Of a stretch of 64,000 nucleotides of DNA, positions 53,801-64,000 are shown one piece after another; position 1 is the stretch's first letter; each line of letters opens with the position of its first letter. Position numbers and translations under genes: made by a program. Below the pieces are notes generated by a model that saw only the letters and a list, made by a program, of their open reading frames with translations, was not told the origin of the DNA and made no database searches. The stretch comes from Pannonibacter sp. SL95 (GTDB taxonomy: Bacteria; Pseudomonadota; Alphaproteobacteria; Rhizobiales; Stappiaceae). The stretch is from contig NZ_JAPPRC010000004.1 in the NCBI RefSeq assembly GCF_026672425.1, positions 676,501 through 740,500 of the forward strand, in the 5' to 3' direction.

Positions 53801-54363
53801 CGCTTCCCGTTCTGCGTTCGCGCCGTCTTGTCCTGCGGCCGCTGGAGGCCGGTGATGCCGAGGCGATTGCCCGCCTCGGCGGTCAGGATTTCGAGATTGC
53901 CCGCTGGATGACCAGCTTTGCCTGGCCCTATGAGGAAGGGGCCGCGGAACAGCTGATCGCCCGGCAGGAGAAGATCAATCCGCTGAAAGACCCGGCGGTC
54001 TTCGCCATCACGCTGGGCGGCGTGTTCATCGGTCTGATCGCGATCGATCCGCCCGGAGATCTCACGGAAGCTGCGGAGTGTCCGACGCTGGGCTACTGGC
54101 TTGGCCGGCCATTTCAGGGCTTCGGCTACACGACCGAAGCCGCGCAGCGGGTGTTGGGATGGGCGTTTGAGACCCACCGCTGCGCCGCCGTGGCAGCCCG
54201 CGTCTATGAGGACAACGCCGCCTCGCGCGCGGTTCTTCGCCGGCTTGGTTTCCTGCCGACAGCGGTGACCGAGCGCTTTGCCCGGCCGCTGAACCGCAAG
54301 GTCCGCAACATCGTCGTGCGCCTCGACCGGGCGTCCTTCGAGGACCGGAGGCTGCCGGCATGA
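53797..54363 (+). CDS. GNAT acetyltransferase, second tandem copy
   Basis: 188 residues: LRSRRLVLRPLEAGDAEAIARLGG at the start, GYWLGRPFQGFGYTTEAAQRVLGW as the cofactor loop, and DNAASRAVLRRLGF. Overlaps its neighbours by four bases at both ends (ATGA), showing tight coupling. Related to the copies on both sides; probably from duplication. Confidence 0.9.
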   Translation: MTLPVLRSRRLVLRPLEAGDAEAIARLGGQDFEIARWMTSFAWPYEEGAAEQLIARQEKINPLKDPAVFAITLGGVFIGLIAIDPPGDLTEAAECPTLGYWLGRPFQGFGYTTEAAQRVLGWAFETHRCAAVAARVYEDNAASRAVLRRLGFLPTAVTERFARPLNRKVRNIVVRLDRASFEDRRLPA

Positions 54364-54908
54364 CGATCCGTATCGACAGCCGGCGGCTCGCCTTGCGGCC
54401 GCTGGCCGCCACCGATATCGACCGGGTGGCGGAGTATCTCGGTGACTATGAAGTCTCCAAGATGCTTTCTCGCGTGCCTTACCCTTATGACCGGGCGGAC
54501 GGGATCGAAAAACTGCGCAGTGCCGAGGCAAATGCGGCACTCTGGCCCGACATTGAAGAAATCGGCTTTGCCATTGACCATGACGGTGGTCTTGTGGGCG
54601 CGATTTCCTTCCGGGCATTGCATGAAACACCTGTCATCGGCTATTGGCTTGGCCGCCCATACTGGGGCCAGGGGTTGATGAGCGAGGCGGTGGCGGCCGC
54701 GCTCGGCTGGCTGTTCACCGCTTGCGATGCTGCGGCGGTGGAGGCCTCGGTCATGCAGGAGAATCCGGCATCAGCTGCGCTGCTGCGCAAGCTGGGCTTT
54801 GACATCACCGGTGCGGACGAATGCAGCAGCCTGTCGCGCTGCGCCGCCGTGCCGGCTGTTCGCATGCGCCTTGAGCGCGCGGACTTTCTAGGATCAAGTA
54901 ACGCCTGA
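54360..54908 (+). CDS. GNAT acetyltransferase, third tandem copy
   Basis: 182 residues: DSRRLALRPLAATDIDRVAEYLGD, GYWLGRPYWGQGLMSEAVAAALGW, ENPASAALLRKLGFD. Same family as the two upstream. Followed by obgE 30 bp later. Confidence 0.9.
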   Translation: MTIRIDSRRLALRPLAATDIDRVAEYLGDYEVSKMLSRVPYPYDRADGIEKLRSAEANAALWPDIEEIGFAIDHDGGLVGAISFRALHETPVIGYWLGRPYWGQGLMSEAVAAALGWLFTACDAAAVEASVMQENPASAALLRKLGFDITGADECSSLSRCAAVPAVRMRLERADFLGSSNA

Positions 54909-57121
<2,213 letters not shown>

Positions 57122-57195
57122 GCAGGGATCGCGGCGCATCCGGCCGCGCGCCTGATGACTGAACGGACAGGCTGAACGTCGACTGGCAGATTGGG

Positions 57196-58500
57196 ATGGG
57201 GACGATGCTGGACAAGATCAAGGATGCGGCCGGCCAGGGCGACGATGTCGCCGCGTTGATGGCGACCATGGGCCGGAAGGCGCGTGCCGCAGCCCGCGCC
57301 CTTGCGCTGGCCTCCACGCAGACGAAGAACCAGGCGCTGCTCGCCATGGCCGCCGCGCTTCGCGCCGCGACGTCCGACATTCTCTCCGGCAACGCGCGCG
57401 ATCTGGAGGCCATGCGTGCCAACGGCCAGACCGACGCCTTTCTGGACCGTGGCACCCTGACCGAGGCCCGGATCGAGGCAATTGCCCGGGCGCTGGAAGA
57501 CATCGCAGCGCTGCCCGATCCGGTCGGCAGCACCATCGCCGCCTGGGAGCGCCCGAACGGCCTGAAGATCGAGCGCGTGCGCACGCCGCTCGGCGTTATT
57601 GGCGTCATCTATGAAAGCCGTCCCAACGTGACCGCCGATGCAGGCGCGCTGTGCCTGAAGGCAGGCAATGCCGTCATCCTGCGTGGCGGGTCGGACACGC
57701 TGCATTCCAACATGGCCATCCACACGGCGTTGCAGGCAGGGCTTCAGGCGGCTGGCTTGCCGGTTGACGCCATTCAGGTCGTGCCGGTGGCCGATCGCGC
57801 CGCGGTCGGCGAAATGCTGGCCGGCCTCAACGGCAATCTCGATGTCATCGTGCCGCGCGGTGGCAAGAGCCTGGTGGCCCGCGTCCAGAGTGACGCCCGG
57901 GTCCCGGTCTTTGCGCATCTCGAAGGCATCGTTCACATCTTCCTCGACCGCGCAGCTGATGCTGCGACGGCAAAGTCGGTGATCATCAATTCCAAGCTGC
58001 GCCGGACCGGGATCTGCGGCGCGCTGGAGACCTTGCTCGTTGACCGGGCCATTGCGCCGGCCCTGCTGCCGGGCATTGTGGCCGAGCTGTCGGCCATGGG
58101 GTGCGAGATCCGTGGCGATGCCGAGGTTCAGGCCCTGTGTGCGCAGGCCATCCCGGCAACCGACGAGGACTGGACGACCGAGTATCTCGACAAGATCCTG
58201 TCGGTCCGTGTTGTCAGTGGTCTGGATGAGGCCATCGACCACATCGAAACCTTCGGATCGCACCATACTGACTGCATCCTCACCGAGGATGCGGCGGCAG
58301 CGGAGCGGTTCCTGTGGGAAGTGGATTCGGCCATCGTCCTGCACAATGCCTCGACCCAGTTTGCCGATGGCGGCGAATTCGGCATGGGCGGCGAGATCGG
58401 CATTGCGACCGGACGCATGCATGCGCGGGGGCCGGTGGGCGTCGAACAGTTGACGAGCTTCAAGTACCGTGTGCGCGGCGCGGGGCAGACACGGCCCTGA
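57196..58500 (+). CDS. proA: Gamma-glutamyl phosphate reductase
   Basis: 434-residue aldehyde-dehydrogenase-fold enzyme, second step of proline synthesis. [31 protein letters not shown] and the catalytic Cys region [17 protein letters not shown] are clear, ending [16 protein letters not shown] 57205 is an alternative start. Follows proB by 74 bp. Confidence 0.97.
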   Translation: MGTMLDKIKDAAGQGDDVAALMATMGRKARAAARALALASTQTKNQALLAMAAALRAATSDILSGNARDLEAMRANGQTDAFLDRGTLTEARIEAIARALEDIAALPDPVGSTIAAWERPNGLKIERVRTPLGVIGVIYESRPNVTADAGALCLKAGNAVILRGGSDTLHSNMAIHTALQAGLQAAGLPVDAIQVVPVADRAAVGEMLAGLNGNLDVIVPRGGKSLVARVQSDARVPVFAHLEGIVHIFLDRAADAATAKSVIINSKLRRTGICGALETLLVDRAIAPALLPGIVAELSAMGCEIRGDAEVQALCAQAIPATDEDWTTEYLDKILSVRVVSGLDEAIDHIETFGSHHTDCILTEDAAAAERFLWEVDSAIVLHNASTQFADGGEFGMGGEIGIATGRMHARGPVGVEQLTSFKYRVRGAGQTRP

Positions 58501-58501
58501 T

Positions 58502-58527
58502 CCGAGACCCTGACCCGAGACCCTGAC
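58502..58527. repeat. 13-bp perfect tandem duplication after proA
   Basis: CCGAGACCCTGAC at 58502-58514 is repeated exactly at 58515-58527, immediately behind the proA stop. A recent slippage duplication, probably without function. Confidence 0.85.
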
Positions 58528-58569
58528 CCCATATCCAGACCCCGGTCAGCCGGAAGGACGACGCCGTCG

Positions 58570-59208
58570 ATGCGTGACCCGAACCGCCCCGCTGCGGTGC
58601 TCCCCGAGTGGATGAAGCTGCCCCACGCCGAACCGGGCAATCGCATCGGCTTGTTCGGCGGGTCTTTCAATCCGCCCCACTCCGGTCATCGGCTGGTGGC
58701 GGAAACGGCGATGCGGCGGCTGGGGCTCGACCAGGTCTGGTGGCTTGTCACCCCCGGCAATCCGCTGAAGGACCACGGCAATCTGGCACCGCTCGAGCGG
58801 CGGATCCACCTGGCCGCAGCCGTAGCCGATCATCCCCGGATGACGGTCACAGCGTACGAGGCGATCCTTGGCACGAGCTATACCGCCAGCACGCTTGCCG
58901 GCATTTTGCACCGGCGGCCGGATGTCTCGTTCTGCTGGATCATGGGCGCGGACAATCTTGCGAGCTTCCACCGCTGGCAAAACTGGCGCGATATCGTCGA
59001 AACCGTGCCAATTGCGGTGGTAAATCGGCCTGGTGCCTCGCTTTCGCCGCTGTTTTCGCCTATGGCTCAGGCCTTCGGGCGGGCGCGTATCCCTGAAAAC
59101 GAGGCCGGGCTCTTGATGCGATCAAGGCCTCCAGCTTGGGTTTTCCTGCATGCGCCCCTGGACTCGACGTCCTCGACGGCCTTGCGGCGACAGGACGGAC
59201 AGCGTTAG
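58570..59208 (+). CDS. nadD: Nicotinate-nucleotide adenylyltransferase
   Basis: 212 residues. Nucleotidyltransferase motif GLFGGSFNPPHSGH (residues about 27-40) and the C-terminal SSTALR loop. Makes deamido-NAD from nicotinate mononucleotide. Follows proA in the conserved order obgE-proB-proA-nadD-rsfS-rlmH. Confidence 0.96.
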   Translation: MRDPNRPAAVLPEWMKLPHAEPGNRIGLFGGSFNPPHSGHRLVAETAMRRLGLDQVWWLVTPGNPLKDHGNLAPLERRIHLAAAVADHPRMTVTAYEAILGTSYTASTLAGILHRRPDVSFCWIMGADNLASFHRWQNWRDIVETVPIAVVNRPGASLSPLFSPMAQAFGRARIPENEAGLLMRSRPPAWVFLHAPLDSTSSTALRRQDGQR

Positions 59209-59402
59209 ACGGCGCAGAGTTGCGCCAGTTCCGGCATCGGGCATTAACGATGGCAAGGCATCTGTCTTGAAATTGTTAGGCGCCGGTGCCTATCTTGTTG
59301 GCAGGTGGCAGGCAAGGTCTGAAACACTGCCACCCTGTTGGTGAACGGCGGCAAGGCATGAGCATCCGCCACAACTGTTTTTGAAAGGCAGAACACCTGA
59401 AT

Positions 59403-59813
59403 ATGACCTTTGAAAGCGAGGGGCAGGCTTTGACCGCTCCTCTTCAGTCCGCACTCGGCGACAAAGCCAAGGGCACGCTGATTGAAACGATCCTCGCCAG
59501 TCTCGATGACGCGAAGGCGGAAGACGTTGTCTCCCTGAACATTGCTGGCAAGAGCGCCCTGGCCGATTACATGGTGATCGTGTCCGGCCGTTCGCACCGT
59601 CATGTCGGCGCCATCGCAGATCATCTGCTGCGCGACCTGAAGGAAGCCGGTTACGGCAACCCGCGCGCCGAAGGCCAGTCCCATTGCGACTGGGTGCTGG
59701 TGGATGCCGGCGATGTGATCGTGCATGTGTTCCGTCCGGAAGTCCGCGGCTTCTACAATCTCGAGAAGATGTGGGCCGCAGATCCGTCCGAAGCGCCGCA
59801 ATACGTCGGCTGA
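59403..59813 (+). CDS. rsfS: Ribosome silencing factor RsfS
   Basis: 136 residues: KAEDVVSLNIAGKSALADYMVIVSG and SHCDWVLVDAGDVIVHVFRPEVRGFYNLEKMW are the RsfS signatures. Binds L14 and blocks subunit joining in starvation. The 194 bp before it hold no gene. Confidence 0.96.
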   Translation: MTFESEGQALTAPLQSALGDKAKGTLIETILASLDDAKAEDVVSLNIAGKSALADYMVIVSGRSHRHVGAIADHLLRDLKEAGYGNPRAEGQSHCDWVLVDAGDVIVHVFRPEVRGFYNLEKMWAADPSEAPQYVG

Positions 59814-59837
59814 CCGGAACCAGCGAATGTCCCTTTG

Positions 59838-59859
59838 CCGGCGGGACTGCTCCCGCCGG
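59838..59859. other. Hairpin between rsfS and rlmH
   Basis: Perfect 9-bp stem CCGGCGGGA / TCCCGCCGG with loop CTGC, 25 bp after the rsfS stop and 13 bp before the rlmH ATG. No T tail, so more likely an RNA stability or translation element. Confidence 0.55.
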
Positions 59860-59872
59860 AAGGTGAGCCTTG

Positions 59873-60355
59873 ATGCGCTATGTGATTGCCGCAGTCGGCC
59901 GCATGAAGGCGGGAGCCGACAGAGATCTCCTCGACCGCTATCTCGACCGCGCCCGCAAGACGGGCAAGGGACTTGGCGTCAGCGCCGTCGACATGGTCGA
60001 ACTCGCTGAAAGCCGGGCGGCACGCTCCGATGACCGCAAGGCCGAGGAGGCAGGAGCCCTTTTGGCTGCCCTGTCACCGCGCGCGCGGCTCATCGTGCTC
60101 GACGAGACCGGCAAGACCATGACCAGCCCCGCGCTCTCCGATCGGCTGCGCAGCTGGATGGACGAAGGCGCGCCGGAAATTGCCTTCGCAATTGGCGGCG
60201 CGGATGGACATGGCAGTGCGATCCGGGACCGCGCCGACGTGGTTCTGGCGCTCGGCGCGATGACCTGGCCGCATCAGATCGTCCGCATCCTGATTGCCGA
60301 ACAGATCTACCGTGCCTTTACCATCCAGTCAGGTCACCCCTATCACCGGGTCTGA
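59873..60355 (+). CDS. rlmH: 23S rRNA pseudouridine-1915 methyltransferase RlmH
   Basis: 160-residue SPOUT-class enzyme methylating pseudouridine 1915. LIVLDETGKTMTSPALSDRL, IAFAIGGADGHG (cofactor knot) and MTWPHQIVRILIAEQIYRAFTIQSGHPYHR are the family motifs; the His-Pro-Tyr-His-Arg end is diagnostic. ATG 59873 is chosen; TTG 59870 is adjacent. Confidence 0.97.
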   Translation: MRYVIAAVGRMKAGADRDLLDRYLDRARKTGKGLGVSAVDMVELAESRAARSDDRKAEEAGALLAALSPRARLIVLDETGKTMTSPALSDRLRSWMDEGAPEIAFAIGGADGHGSAIRDRADVVLALGAMTWPHQIVRILIAEQIYRAFTIQSGHPYHRV

Positions 60356-60510
60356 TACTGTTGTTTTACGCAGGAGCCGGTTTGGACAGCCTGTATCTTG
60401 CCGCAATTCACCGGCATGACAATTAACGGGGAGAACGGCGCCAAGGTTTGCGGTCCAGTTACCTTGGTAAACGCTTCCTTAACGACCCCATCCCATGGTT
60501 GGGGCATGAG

Positions 60511-61956
60511 ATGCGCGCCGCAGGGGAGGTCCAGGCGGCGCAAGGCCGGGACAAGCAAGGCGTGCTAGGCAGGGCAAGACGACAGCGACATGTCGGGGGC
60601 CGCGCAGGAAAACCTGCCGCGATTCTCGGCCTTGGCTGCCTGCTCCTGTGCCTGCCCACGGCTGTACTGGCAACGGAACCAGTCCAGACTGAAGTTCCCG
60701 AGGCCACCCAGACTGCTGCACTGACGCCTGCCGAGGCTGAGGCGCGCCAGCGCAAGGCGGAGCGTGAGGCTGAGCTTGCTGCCCTGTCACGCGATATTGA
60801 ACTCTCGGCGACGCGTCAGCGCGAGATCGCGCAGGAAATTGCCGCGATTGACCGCGACAGTGCCGAGATTACCGCCGCCGTGCTGCGCACGGCCGGCAAG
60901 ATCAAGGGACTTGAGGCAGATCTCGCCAACACGGAGCGGCGTTTGCAGCGACTGGCGGAAAACGAGGATGCGGTGCGCGCCTCCCTCTGGGAGCGGCGCG
61001 GAACGCTGGCCGAAGTGCTGGCATCGCTGCAACGGATCGGCCGCCGGCCGCCGCCGGCTCTTGCCGTGCGCCCGTCTGACGCTCTTGCCGCCGTCCGGTC
61101 TGCGATCCTGCTCAATGCCGTGATGCCCGATCTGCGGATCGAGGCCGAGGCGCTGGCGTCGGATCTGGAGGAGCTGACCCGGTTGAAGATCTCCATCACA
61201 TCGGAGAAGGAGCGGCTGGCGGGCGATTCGATGCGCCTTGCAGAAGAGCAGTCGCGTCTTGAATTGCTGATCGCTGCCAAGCGGCAGCAGCGCGAGGCAT
61301 CTGCCGGCATTCTCACCGATGAACAGAAGCGGGCCGAGGATCTGGCCGGCAAGGCCGGTTCTCTCAAGGAATTGATCGCAAGCCTCGAGGCCGAAATTGC
61401 CTCCGCCCGTAAGGCCGCCGAGGCGGCGGCCCGCGCGACGGAACAGCGTGGCACAGGCCAGAGACGCGGCAATGACCCCTTCGCGGACCCGGGCCGCCTG
61501 TCACCTGCCATTGCCTTTGCCGAGGCAAAAGGTCAGCTTCCGCGCCCTGTTTCGGGTGCCTTGCTGAAGGATTACGGTCAGGCTGATGATTTTGGCGGGG
61601 TGACGGAAGGCCAGTCCATTTCCACCCGCGCTGGCGCCCGTGTCACAGCGCCAAATGACGGGTGGGTGGTTTACTCCGGTCCCTTTAGGTCATTTGGCCA
61701 ACTCTTGATCCTGAATGCCGGCGATGGCTATCATGTTCTCCTGGCCGGGATGGACAGGATCGATGTGGAACCGGGACAGTTTGTGCTGGCAGGAGAGCCA
61801 GTGGGCGTGATGGGCTCCACGCATTGGGCAAGCGCTTCGACGATTGCCTTGGGATCGGCAGATCCTGTCCTGTATGTAGAATTCAGAAAAGATGGCAGTG
61901 CGATCGACCCCACCCCCTGGTGGGCCCGCACCGAGGAAGAAAAGGTACGCGGATGA
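60511..61956 (+). CDS. envC: EnvC-like murein hydrolase activator
   Basis: 481 residues. Signal peptide (AAILGLGCLLLCLPTAVLA), two long coiled-coil segments (about residues 60-160 and 210-310) and a C-terminal LytM/M23 domain. The LytM zinc ligands seem lost (GDGYHVLLAGMDR where active enzymes have HxH), as in EnvC, which activates division amidases rather than cutting peptidoglycan. A longer in-frame start at 60448 is possible. Its stop overlaps the ctpA start. Confidence 0.85.
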   Translation: MRAAGEVQAAQGRDKQGVLGRARRQRHVGGRAGKPAAILGLGCLLLCLPTAVLATEPVQTEVPEATQTAALTPAEAEARQRKAEREAELAALSRDIELSATRQREIAQEIAAIDRDSAEITAAVLRTAGKIKGLEADLANTERRLQRLAENEDAVRASLWERRGTLAEVLASLQRIGRRPPPALAVRPSDALAAVRSAILLNAVMPDLRIEAEALASDLEELTRLKISITSEKERLAGDSMRLAEEQSRLELLIAAKRQQREASAGILTDEQKRAEDLAGKAGSLKELIASLEAEIASARKAAEAAARATEQRGTGQRRGNDPFADPGRLSPAIAFAEAKGQLPRPVSGALLKDYGQADDFGGVTEGQSISTRAGARVTAPNDGWVVYSGPFRSFGQLLILNAGDGYHVLLAGMDRIDVEPGQFVLAGEPVGVMGSTHWASASTIALGSADPVLYVEFRKDGSAIDPTPWWARTEEEKVRG

Positions 61957-63293
61957 TTCGGAAAGCTACCCTGCTGTGCACCGGTATCCTGGTCGGCGCC
62001 ATTGCTGTCTCGACGGCAAGCAACCTTCCGATCTGGCTGAGCGGTGCCGCCAATGCGGCGGCGTCGGACACTTACCGGCAGCTCAACCTGTTCGGCGACG
62101 TGTTCGAGCGCGTTCGCTCGGACTATGTCGAGGTGCCCGATGATGCCCAGCTCATCGAGTCGGCCATCAATGGCATGCTGACTTCGCTGGATCCGCACTC
62201 CAGCTACATGTCGCCGAAGACTTTCCGGGACATGCAGGTGCAGACCCGCGGCGAGTTCGGCGGTCTCGGCATCGAGGTCACGATGGAAGACGGCCTCGTC
62301 AAGGTCGTCTCGCCGATCGACGACACTCCGGCCTTCAAGGCAGGCGTGCTCGCCGGCGACTTTATCACTCACATCGACGGCGAACAGGTCCAGGGTCTCA
62401 CCCTGAACGAGGCTGTCGAGAAGATGCGCGGTCCGGTCAAGACCGACATCGAGGTGACCCTGCGCCGCGAAGGCCGGGCTGATCCGCTGGTGCTGAAGAT
62501 CACGCGCGATGTCATCAAGATCCGCTCGGTCCGCTGGCGCGAAGAGGGTGATGTCGGCTACGTCCGCGTGACCCAGTTCAATGAACAGACCTTCGATGGC
62601 CTGCAGAAGGGCATCGAGGAAATCACCAAGAACATCCCGGCTGACAAGCTCAAGGGCTTTGTCATCGACCTGCGCAACAATCCGGGCGGCCTGCTCGATC
62701 AGGCGATTGCCGTGTCCGATGCCTTCCTCGAGCGTGGCGAGATCGTCTCCACCCGTGGCCGCAACTCCGAGGAAACCCAGCGCTACAACGCCCGTTCTGG
62801 CGATCTGGCCAAGGGCAAGCCGGTCATCATCCTCGTCAACGGCGGCTCCGCGTCGGCGTCCGAGATCGTGGCTGGTGCGCTGCAGGATCACCGCCGTGCC
62901 ACCGTGCTCGGCACCCGTTCCTTCGGCAAGGGCTCGGTCCAGACGATCATCCCGCTCGGTGCCAACGGCGCGATCCGCCTGACCACGGCGCGGTACTACA
63001 CGCCGTCCGGCACGTCGATCCAGGCCAAGGGCATCCTGCCGGACATCGAGACGCTGCAGGACCTGCCGGAAGAGTTGAAGGGCACGGCCGAGACCAAGGG
63101 TGAAGCTGGTCTGCGCGGTCACCTGACCTCCGAAAACACCGAGGGCAAGGAAGAGTCCGGCAGCCAGGCCTATGTCCCGGCTGATCCGAAGGACGACAAG
63201 CAGCTCAACCTTGCGCTTGACCTGCTGCGCGGCGTCCAGGTGAACAACGCCTTCCCGCCGGCGGCCGGCAAGGCAGCCAGCGTCCCGAACTGA
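61953..63293 (+). CDS. ctpA: C-terminal processing protease (S41 family)
   Basis: 446 residues with N-terminal signal (LLCTGILVGAIAVSTASNL), PDZ domain (GGLGIEVTMEDGLVKVVSPI) and S41 domain: LVNGGSASASEIVAGALQD with the catalytic Ser, GTRSFGKGSVQ with the catalytic Lys. Cleaves periplasmic proteins and cell-wall hydrolases. ATG overlaps the envC stop, pointing to a joint role in wall remodelling. Confidence 0.96.
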   Translation: MIRKATLLCTGILVGAIAVSTASNLPIWLSGAANAAASDTYRQLNLFGDVFERVRSDYVEVPDDAQLIESAINGMLTSLDPHSSYMSPKTFRDMQVQTRGEFGGLGIEVTMEDGLVKVVSPIDDTPAFKAGVLAGDFITHIDGEQVQGLTLNEAVEKMRGPVKTDIEVTLRREGRADPLVLKITRDVIKIRSVRWREEGDVGYVRVTQFNEQTFDGLQKGIEEITKNIPADKLKGFVIDLRNNPGGLLDQAIAVSDAFLERGEIVSTRGRNSEETQRYNARSGDLAKGKPVIILVNGGSASASEIVAGALQDHRRATVLGTRSFGKGSVQTIIPLGANGAIRLTTARYYTPSGTSIQAKGILPDIETLQDLPEELKGTAETKGEAGLRGHLTSENTEGKEESGSQAYVPADPKDDKQLNLALDLLRGVQVNNAFPPAAGKAASVPN

Positions 63294-63303
63294 TGTGATG
63301 ACA

Positions 63304-63338
63304 GCTCCGGTCCCATGTGTCGCGTTGGGGACCGGAGC
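63304..63338 (+). terminator. Terminator-like hairpin after ctpA
   Basis: Perfect 11-bp stem GCTCCGGTCCC / GGGACCGGAGC with a 13-base loop, followed about 15 bp later by a T-rich run. A second small stem (CGCCGAC/GTCGGCG) lies at 63371-63388. Confidence 0.6.
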
Positions 63339-63431
63339 CGCGCACCGCAGTCTTTCTTCTAATGACCATGCGCCGACATCAGTCGGCGGATAATCGCCCA
63401 GGATGGGCCTCAAGCACTGGCAAGACGCGAC

Positions 63432-64000
63432 ATGGCGGGAAATGACCTGACAGCCCCCCTTGGCATGGGCAAGCGGAAGTTCTTCCGCATGCCCTTTGGC
63501 CTTATCGGCATGGGCATCATGACGGTCATTGCCACCACTGGCCTCGTCTGGATTGGTGTCGTGGACGATCCGCTAGGCGGCGAACCGACGGCCGTTGTCC
63601 CCCTCGAGCGCACTGTTGAAGGCCTGTCCTCGCGCGATATTGCCGTCGTGGAAATCAATCCAGACATCGCCGGGGACTCCAAACCGGACGCCGCGAAGGA
63701 GCGCAAGGTCACCCTCGGGCCGCGGTTTGAGGAAGCACCTGTCGGCAGCGAGCCGAACATGGCATCGCGCCGCGAACTCTCCACGCTTCCCGACGACCGC
63801 GTCACCGATCGCGCGGACCACGGTCTGATCCCGAAGGTCAGCGTCGATGGCATTCGCCCGCTCGACATCTACGCCAAACAGATCGCCGCCGAGCCTGCAT
63901 CTGCACCGCGCATTGCGATCATCATCGGTGGCATTGGTCTGTCGGAAGCCGGCAGCCGCAATGCGCTGCAAAATCTTCCCGCGGATGTCACGTTCGCCCT
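63432..64000 (+). CDS. Divergent polysaccharide deacetylase, 5' part
   Basis: Open to the window edge, 189 codons seen. Starts MAGNDLTAPLGMGKRKFF, with a membrane helix (PFGLIGMGIMTVIATTGLVWIG), a low-complexity periplasmic linker, and the beginning of the YibQ-like (divergent CE4) domain: PRIAIIIGGIGLSEAGSRNAL. This family follows envC and ctpA in most alphaproteobacteria. The C-terminal part is beyond the window. Confidence 0.85.
   Translation, partial: MAGNDLTAPLGMGKRKFFRMPFGLIGMGIMTVIATTGLVWIGVVDDPLGGEPTAVVPLERTVEGLSSRDIAVVEINPDIAGDSKPDAAKERKVTLGPRFEEAPVGSEPNMASRRELSTLPDDRVTDRADHGLIPKVSVDGIRPLDIYAKQIAAEPASAPRIAIIIGGIGLSEAGSRNALQNLPADVTFA

Overview
The window is GC-rich bacterial chromosome from an alphaproteobacterium, most likely of the Hyphomicrobiales (Rhizobiales). 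The evidence is a DivL-type PAS kinase in an operon with a TsaE/sugar-kinase fusion, a MurU-like nucleotidyltransferase and addB; ahcY next door; the block rplU-rpmA-GNAT(x3)-obgE-proB-proA-nadD-rsfS-rlmH-envC-ctpA-divergent polysaccharide deacetylase; and a rhizobial-type cellulose operon with bcsN. A Stappia/Pannonibacter-like genus is possible, but this is a guess from gene order only.

Layout. 1-6128 (minus): divL, tsaE/amgK fusion, murU and addB, tightly packed; addB carries a frameshift near 564 and runs off the left edge. 6263-7914: ahcY with a terminator and a leader that holds two hairpins and a perfect 10+10 bp inverted repeat (SahR-like operator). 8109-8194: tRNA-Leu(CAG). 8370-12755: a complex I NDUFA9-like SDR, a DUF1127 protein, and three regulators (WYL, LuxR-type HTH, short-chain acyl XRE/IrrE type).

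12806-21367 is a hexuronate catabolic island: a GntR/FCD regulator diverges from uxaC, a TRAP transporter (dctP/Q/M), kdgF, kduI, kduD and uxaA. It should import and isomerise uronates and lead them to 2-keto-3-deoxygluconate; no hexuronate reductase (uxaB/uxuB), kdgK or eda is present here. 21371-24124: an AraC regulator diverging from a cytochrome P450, then a [2Fe-2S] ferredoxin. 24143-32002 (minus): complete kdpFABCDE potassium system, including the 29-residue KdpF, with helically phased CTTTACGC repeats in its promoter.

32134-41039 (minus): cellulose operon bcsA-bcsB-bcsZ-TPR gene-bcsN; the TPR gene has a one-base frameshift near 34650. Across a 570 bp AT-rich gap, 41613-45033 reads away as ACP, AMP-ligase, SDR and GNAT-like genes, followed by a convergent polysaccharide deacetylase: a candidate acyl-modification cassette next to a polysaccharide synthase. 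46092-48318: a MarR regulator with two identical-core operators, DoxX, a small coupled ORF, a GST and another small ORF. 48296-51769 is an accessory patch: a ParDE module, IS3 transposase fragments, an AT-rich stretch, a CHASE3-type chemotaxis receptor and tRNA-Ser(CGA). 52379-64000 is core chromosome again (ribosomal proteins L21/L27, ObgE, proline synthesis, NAD synthesis, ribosome silencing and maturation, cell-division hydrolase activator, CtpA protease).

I see no rRNA, CRISPR array, intact insertion sequence or prophage. The two frameshifts lie in otherwise well preserved genes and could be real mutations or sequencing errors.
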